A stretch of 8,696 nucleotides of DNA from Candidatus Equinaster intestinalis (GTDB lineage Bacteria; Bacillota_A; Clostridia; Oscillospirales; Acutalibacteraceae). This document shows positions 5,366 through 8,696 of the stretch, in pieces. The position numbers and the translations under genes were made by a program. The notes below the pieces were generated by a model. That model did no database searches. It was not told where the DNA came from and was given only the letters and a program-made list of their open reading frames with translations. The DNA lies in the NCBI GenBank assembly GCA_018065375.1, contig JAGHTJ010000106.1, positions 1 to 8,696 of the forward strand. The letters run 5' to 3'. The first letter of the stretch is position 1. Each line of letters opens with the position of its first letter.

Positions 5366-7077
5366 TGGCATTAGACGGCGGATTTACCTATAATCTTGTA
5401 GCCGAGCTGCAGGCGGCAGTCGGCTCCCATATTGATAAGATGCACCAACCCTCCCGCCACGAGTTGGTGCTTTCTCTGCGCTCAAATTCGGGAGCGAAGC
5501 GGCTTTTAATAAGCGCCGTTTCGGGAAAAGCGAGAATTCATTTTACCGAAACGAGACCCGAAAATCCCGAAGCCCCGCCCACCTTTTGTATGCTTATGAG
5601 AAAATATTTCGGCAATGCGAGAATTACCGAAATAAAGATTGACGGTCTTGAAAGAATAGTTAAAATCACCGCCTCTCTTCTCAACGAAATGGGCGACATT
5701 ATATACCCCTGCATTTATGCCGAGCTTATCGGCGCCGCACCGAATATAATTATGGTGCTTGACGGTAAAATAATTGATGCCGTAAGACGTTCCTCCCTCG
5801 AAAACGCCGGCAGAATAGTTCTTCCGGGAGCCGGCTATGAGTTGCCCGAAAGAGCGCAAAAATTCAGTCCACTTACCACCGATTCTTCCCTGCTTTTGGA
5901 AAAAGTTCTCGAAAACAAAAACAAAACACTTCAATCCTCTCTTCTCGAAACGGTAGAGGGGCTTTCCCCCGTTGTTTGCCGTGAGATTGCCTTTTGCGTG
6001 GGAAAAGATGTTGATTTTCAGGTAAAAAGTGTTACACAGTACCACAAAAAGCTTCTAAAATCCAAACTGGAATCGGTAATTTCCGATATTAAAAAGGGCA
6101 GACCGCAAGTAATCACACTTTCGGGCAAGCCGATTGATTTTTCCTACACAGAAATCACCCAATACGGAAAATCCGAAACACTTTATTTTGATAGCTTTTG
6201 CTCCCTTTTAGATGAATATTATTCGAAGCAGGCAGCAAACGAGCGTATTTCACACGCCGCAGGAGACATACTAAAGCTTATAACCAATGCTTTTTCACGT
6301 GCCGAGCGGCGTAAAAATCAGCGGACTGCCGACCTTAAAAAAACCGAAGACCGCGAAAAGCTACGGTTTTACGGTGAGCTTATAAAATCCAACATACATC
6401 TTTTAAACACCGGACAGACCTCGGCTACGGTGCAAAACTATTATGATGAAAATTTGGCAACGGTTAAAATTCCTCTCGACCCCGCCCTTTCCCCTGCCGC
6501 AAATGCCGCTAAATATTTCAAAAATTACAAAAAGGCCTGTGTTGCAAGTCAAACCCTTGTAGGTCTTATCGAAGAGGACACAAAAGAGATTGAATATCTT
6601 GACAGCGTATTGGACAGTCTTTCCCGTGCCGAAAGTATTGCCGATATAGGCGAAATCCGTGAGGAGCTTGCCCTCGCAGGCTACATCAGAAGACCTAAAG
6701 GCGTAAAGCCCAAAAACACGGTAAGCGCGCCGCTTGAATTTATAAGTCCATCGGGTTATACGGTTTTGGTAGGCAAAAACAATCGTCAGAACGATTTGCT
6801 CACTCTGCATATCGCAGATAAAAACGATATGTGGTTTCACACAAAAAACATTGCCGGAAGCCACACGGTACTGCGTTGCGCGGAAAAGGAAATCACCGAT
6901 GCCGATATTATTTTTGCCGCTCAAAAAGCCGCAGAACACTCCAAGGCGAAAAGCGGCTCGGGCGTGGCGGTTGACTACACACGCATAAAATTCGTGAAAA
7001 AACCGGCGGGTGCAAAAGCCGGTATGGTTATCTTCTCGAAAAACCAAACCGTATTCGTAACACCCGAAATTAAATGA
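5365..7077 (+). CDS. rqcH: NFACT-family ribosome quality control protein RqcH (Rqc2/FbpA-like)
   Basis: The bacterial Rqc2 homologue, which binds obstructed 50S subunits carrying peptidyl-tRNA and recruits tRNA-Ala for C-terminal alanine tailing; older annotations call it fibronectin-binding protein (FbpA/PavA). The 570 residues have the usual layout. NFACT-N starts MALDGG and spans about 1-165. A HhH-like/middle region follows (about 170-260). Two coiled-coil arms cover about 285-345 and 385-440. The NFACT-R (DUF814) domain, about 455-570, has GKNNRQND (470-477), DMWFHTK (488-494), GSH (498-500), HSKAKSGSGVAVDYT (525-539) and KKPAGAKAGMV (545-555). The NFACT-N DR motif that is needed for tailing in B. 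subtilis reads Glu96-Arg97 (GLERIV). AGGAG (5353-5357) is 7 bases from the ATG, which overlaps the trmK stop by one base. Confidence 0.93.
   Translation: MALDGGFTYNLVAELQAAVGSHIDKMHQPSRHELVLSLRSNSGAKRLLISAVSGKARIHFTETRPENPEAPPTFCMLMRKYFGNARITEIKIDGLERIVKITASLLNEMGDIIYPCIYAELIGAAPNIIMVLDGKIIDAVRRSSLENAGRIVLPGAGYELPERAQKFSPLTTDSSLLLEKVLENKNKTLQSSLLETVEGLSPVVCREIAFCVGKDVDFQVKSVTQYHKKLLKSKLESVISDIKKGRPQVITLSGKPIDFSYTEITQYGKSETLYFDSFCSLLDEYYSKQAANERISHAAGDILKLITNAFSRAERRKNQRTADLKKTEDREKLRFYGELIKSNIHLLNTGQTSATVQNYYDENLATVKIPLDPALSPAANAAKYFKNYKKACVASQTLVGLIEEDTKEIEYLDSVLDSLSRAESIADIGEIREELALAGYIRRPKGVKPKNTVSAPLEFISPSGYTVLVGKNNRQNDLLTLHIADKNDMWFHTKNIAGSHTVLRCAEKEITDADIIFAAQKAAEHSKAKSGSGVAVDYTRIKFVKKPAGAKAGMVIFSKNQTVFVTPEIK
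5442..5470 (+). repeat. Perfect 8-bp inverted repeat inside the start of rqcH
   Basis: GCACCAAC (5442-5449) and GTTGGTGC (5463-5470) are perfect complements around a 13-base loop, about 75 bases into the gene. In mRNA this would be a stable hairpin near the 5' end of the coding region. It has no clear U tract after it (GCTTTCTCTG), so it is not called a terminator. The chance of coincidence is real. Confidence 0.5.
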
Positions 7078-7103
7078 TTTTTAATATTTTTCCAAAATTT
7101 TTC

Positions 7104-7132
7104 TTGATAAAATTCGCTTTTTATTGTATAAT
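7104..7132 (+). promoter_or_regulatory. Promoter of the polysaccharide (Wzz/BY-kinase) module
   Basis: -35 TTGATA (7104-7109), 17-base spacer and perfect -10 TATAAT (7127-7132). The predicted start near 7139 leaves a leader of about 65 bases, longer than the other leaders in this window, ending in AGAGGAT (7194-7200) before the ATG at 7205. A second TATAAT lies at 7137-7142 and might act as an alternative -10. The gap 7078-7204 holds no gene, and I see no convincing intrinsic terminator for rqcH in it. Confidence 0.7.
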
Positions 7133-7204
7133 TCTATATAATATGGTGTAATTTGCGTTTTTGGCGCTTTTCCATCGAAAAAAACAAAAGAAAAGAGGAT
7201 AAAA

Positions 7205-7957
7205 ATGAACAATATTTCTGTTTCCTATTTGTTCAAACTTTTGCTTCGCAGGCTCTATGTTGTTATCATAGCCGGCGTAGTATTTGCGGCGGCGGCCTTC
7301 AGCTACTGCCACTGGCTTGCAACCCCCGTTTACTCGGCAAGCGCACAGCTTATTATCAGTAACGGTGCGGTAATCGCAGGCACAATTCAGTATGATAATA
7401 CCAACAGCGGCGATGTTTCCCGAGTTGCCACAACCGATATTCAGGCTTCTATGTATCTTTCGGAGGTTTGTAATCAGTTGCTTAAATCTCCCGAAATGTA
7501 TAAAAAGCTTGCCACCTCGCTTGATAACAAATATACGCATACCGACCTTGCCGAGGCCTTCTCGGTAAGCCTTACCGGTGAAGAAAGCGTATTTATTAAC
7601 ATCTCCTGCAAGAGCATCTCTCCCGAAGAAGCGGTTCAGAATGCAAACGCATTTTTGGCATTGGCTCCCGATTTCCTTAAATCGTATATCCCCGAAGCCA
7701 AGGCTCTGCCTACCGCTCAAGCAGAAAAAGCCTCGCAGGTTTCACCCAAAACAGTACAAACTACCGCTCTTATGTTTATAGTCGGCGCGGTAATTGCCTA
7801 TGCGATATTCCTTATAATCGAGCTTAACGACAGAACCGTTAAGGGCGAAGCAAACTTCTCGGAGAACTTCAACATTCCGATTCTCGGCGCAGTTCCCGAT
7901 TTTGAAAATCCCGAAAATAACAAAGGAGGTTACGAATATGCCTACTCCGGTAAATAA
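7205..7957 (+). CDS. Wzz/CpsC-type chain-length determinant and tyrosine-kinase modulator
   Basis: A 250-residue polysaccharide co-polymerase of the Gram-positive CpsC/CapA/YveK type. A first membrane helix lies at about residues 17-38 and is followed by ATPVYSASAQLII, the usual Wzz motif position just outside the membrane. An extracellular helical region (about 50-180) comes next, then a second helix at about 187-206, and a cytoplasmic tail with FNIPILGAVPDF (222-233). In Bacillota this tail contacts and activates the partner BY-kinase, and the pair controls length and export of capsule or exopolysaccharide. The partner is encoded directly downstream, and its gene overlaps this one by 20 bases. 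The last residues, GGYEYAYSGK, carry three Tyr; the coding sequence there also holds the kinase ribosome binding site. AGAGGAT is 4 bases from the ATG. Which polymer is made cannot be told from this window. Confidence 0.88.
   Translation: MNNISVSYLFKLLLRRLYVVIIAGVVFAAAAFSYCHWLATPVYSASAQLIISNGAVIAGTIQYDNTNSGDVSRVATTDIQASMYLSEVCNQLLKSPEMYKKLATSLDNKYTHTDLAEAFSVSLTGEESVFINISCKSISPEEAVQNANAFLALAPDFLKSYIPEAKALPTAQAEKASQVSPKTVQTTALMFIVGAVIAYAIFLIIELNDRTVKGEANFSENFNIPILGAVPDFENPENNKGGYEYAYSGK
7922..7930 (+). promoter_or_regulatory. Consensus ribosome binding site inside the Wzz gene, sets the kinase start
   Basis: AAAGGAGGT, nearly the full anti-16S complement, sits 7 bases before ATG 7938 and lies within the last codons of the Wzz gene. 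It decides the kinase start and implies efficient reinitiation or independent entry, keeping modulator and kinase in fixed ratio. Confidence 0.8.
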
Positions 7958-8696
7958 AAATGACGAACAGAAGAAAAAACGCACTCCGTTTGCGGTAGTT
8001 GAGGCTTACAATACTATCCGTACAAATCTTCTTTTCCTCCTTTCGCAGTACAAAAGCAAAGCCATCACCATTTCGAGCTCAAATGCAGGTGAAGGCAAAT
8101 CAACCACCGCGCTCAACATTGCCATTGCTTTTTCACAGCTCGGCAGTAAAACATTGCTTGTTGACTGCGACCTTCGTAAACCTACCGTTCACAGAAAATT
8201 ACACATCAATTCCGATAAGGGTATTACCAATGTTCTTGTAGGTTTTTCAAGCTTTGATGAAGCGGTTTACAGCGTAAACCCCAATTTCGATGTTTTCACT
8301 GCAGGCTCCACCCCGCCCAACCCCTCCGAGCTTCTTGCGGGCGAAGCATTCGATGCCTTTATCAAAGAGGCTGAAAGCAGATACGATTATATAATCATTG
8401 ATACCCCGCCGGTAAACGTTGTTTCCGATGCACTTACCGTAGGTCAGAAAACTGCTGGTATTCTTCTCGTTGTAAGAGACCGCATAACCTATCTTGAAGA
8501 CATCAAATCAGCCGTTTCAAGCATTGAATTTGCAAACATCCGCATTCTCGGCACTGTTCTTAACGGTACCATTGCCAAGACTGAAAACAAGCGTAAGTAC
8601 AGCAAGTACGGCTACAGCAGTTACGGTGGCTACGGCTACGGATATGGCTACGGTTACGGCTACGGAAGAAATCACGATAAAAAGGATTCCTCCGAA
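7938..8696 (+). CDS. CpsD/CapB-type BY-kinase (tyrosine autokinase), open at right edge
   Basis: A cytoplasmic bacterial tyrosine kinase of the MinD/Mrp-related P-loop fold that autophosphorylates a C-terminal Tyr cluster and works with the Wzz-type partner encoded upstream. 253 codons are visible with no stop. FAVVEAYNTIRTNLLF (residues 18-33) is the typical N-terminal helix, which in relatives carries the oligomerisation motif and partner contact. Walker A is SSNAGEGKSTT (47-57), Walker A' is LLVDCDLRKP (73-82) and Walker B is YIIIDTPP (151-158). From Tyr221 to Gly243 the tail holds ten Tyr, most in alternating Gly-Tyr, followed by a charged RNHDKKDSSE segment. The start at 7938 overlaps the Wzz gene by 20 bases in another frame. 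The gene is cut by the window edge, so the full tail length is unknown. Confidence 0.92.
   Translation, partial: MPTPVNKNDEQKKKRTPFAVVEAYNTIRTNLLFLLSQYKSKAITISSSNAGEGKSTTALNIAIAFSQLGSKTLLVDCDLRKPTVHRKLHINSDKGITNVLVGFSSFDEAVYSVNPNFDVFTAGSTPPNPSELLAGEAFDAFIKEAESRYDYIIIDTPPVNVVSDALTVGQKTAGILLVVRDRITYLEDIKSAVSSIEFANIRILGTVLNGTIAKTENKRKYSKYGYSSYGGYGYGYGYGYGYGRNHDKKDSSE
8628..8666 (+). repeat. Hexanucleotide-type repeat coding for the Gly-Tyr tail of the kinase
   Basis: Six consecutive Gly-Tyr dipeptides plus a final Gly are coded by degenerate six-base units of the form GGNTAY, mostly GGCTAC with variants GGATAT and GGTTAC. Near-identical tandem units can change in number by slippage, which would change the number of phosphorylatable Tyr without a frameshift. 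Confidence 0.8.

Noticed and set aside
7002..7023. Inverted repeat ACCGGC/GCCGGT near the end of rqcH as a terminator
   Set aside because: It lies in the conserved KKPAGAKAGMV coding motif and has no T run after it, so coding constraint explains it.
7153..7362. A 69-codon plus-strand frame overlapping the start of the Wzz gene
   Set aside because: It is out of frame with the clearly recognisable Wzz-type protein and has no usable ribosome binding site.

Overview
The window looks like chromosomal DNA from a low-to-medium G+C Bacillota, most likely a gut-type member of class Clostridia (Oscillospirales/Ruminococcaceae-like). The basis is the family mix (DUF1292, a DUF6472-like mini-protein, DUF1858, a YhaM-like OB-HD protein, TrmK, an NFACT/RqcH protein, and a CpsC/CpsD-type Wzz plus BY-kinase pair), the Gram-positive style Shine-Dalgarno sites, and clear housekeeping-type promoters. 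The taxon is an inference; no rRNA or tRNA is present.

Left part (1-2406). A DUF1292 gene runs off the left edge on the minus strand. Divergent from it, a consensus extended -10 promoter on the plus strand reads into a gene-free stretch of about 180 bases that ends in a strong intrinsic terminator. This looks like an unassigned small RNA, or an RNA with a very short ORF. lepA (EF4) lies beyond it on the minus strand, converging on that terminator.

Middle part (2407-7077). Two back-to-back promoters in the 2407-2520 gap drive lepA leftwards and a plus-strand series rightwards. The series is a Cys-rich 56-residue DUF6472-like protein, a single-pass membrane-anchored protein of unknown function, then (with its own promoter) a YhaM-like OB-fold/HD 3'-5' exoribonuclease, a DUF1858 CxxC mini-protein, the tRNA methyltransferase TrmK, and the ribosome quality-control factor RqcH. 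Gaps are 0 to 70 bases, and trmK and rqcH overlap by one base. The common themes are translation (EF4, tRNA m1A22, rescue of split ribosomes) and RNA turnover.

Right part (7078-8696). A new consensus promoter starts a surface-polysaccharide module. It holds a Wzz/CpsC-type two-helix membrane modulator, overlapped by 20 bases by a CpsD-type tyrosine autokinase whose C-terminus is a Tyr/Gly-rich tail. The kinase gene is open at the right edge, so exopolysaccharide or capsule genes probably continue beyond it.

I saw no insertion sequence, CRISPR array, tRNA, rRNA or prophage gene. Most of the window is ordinary core genome. The part that known families do not explain is the small-RNA locus at about 346-561.
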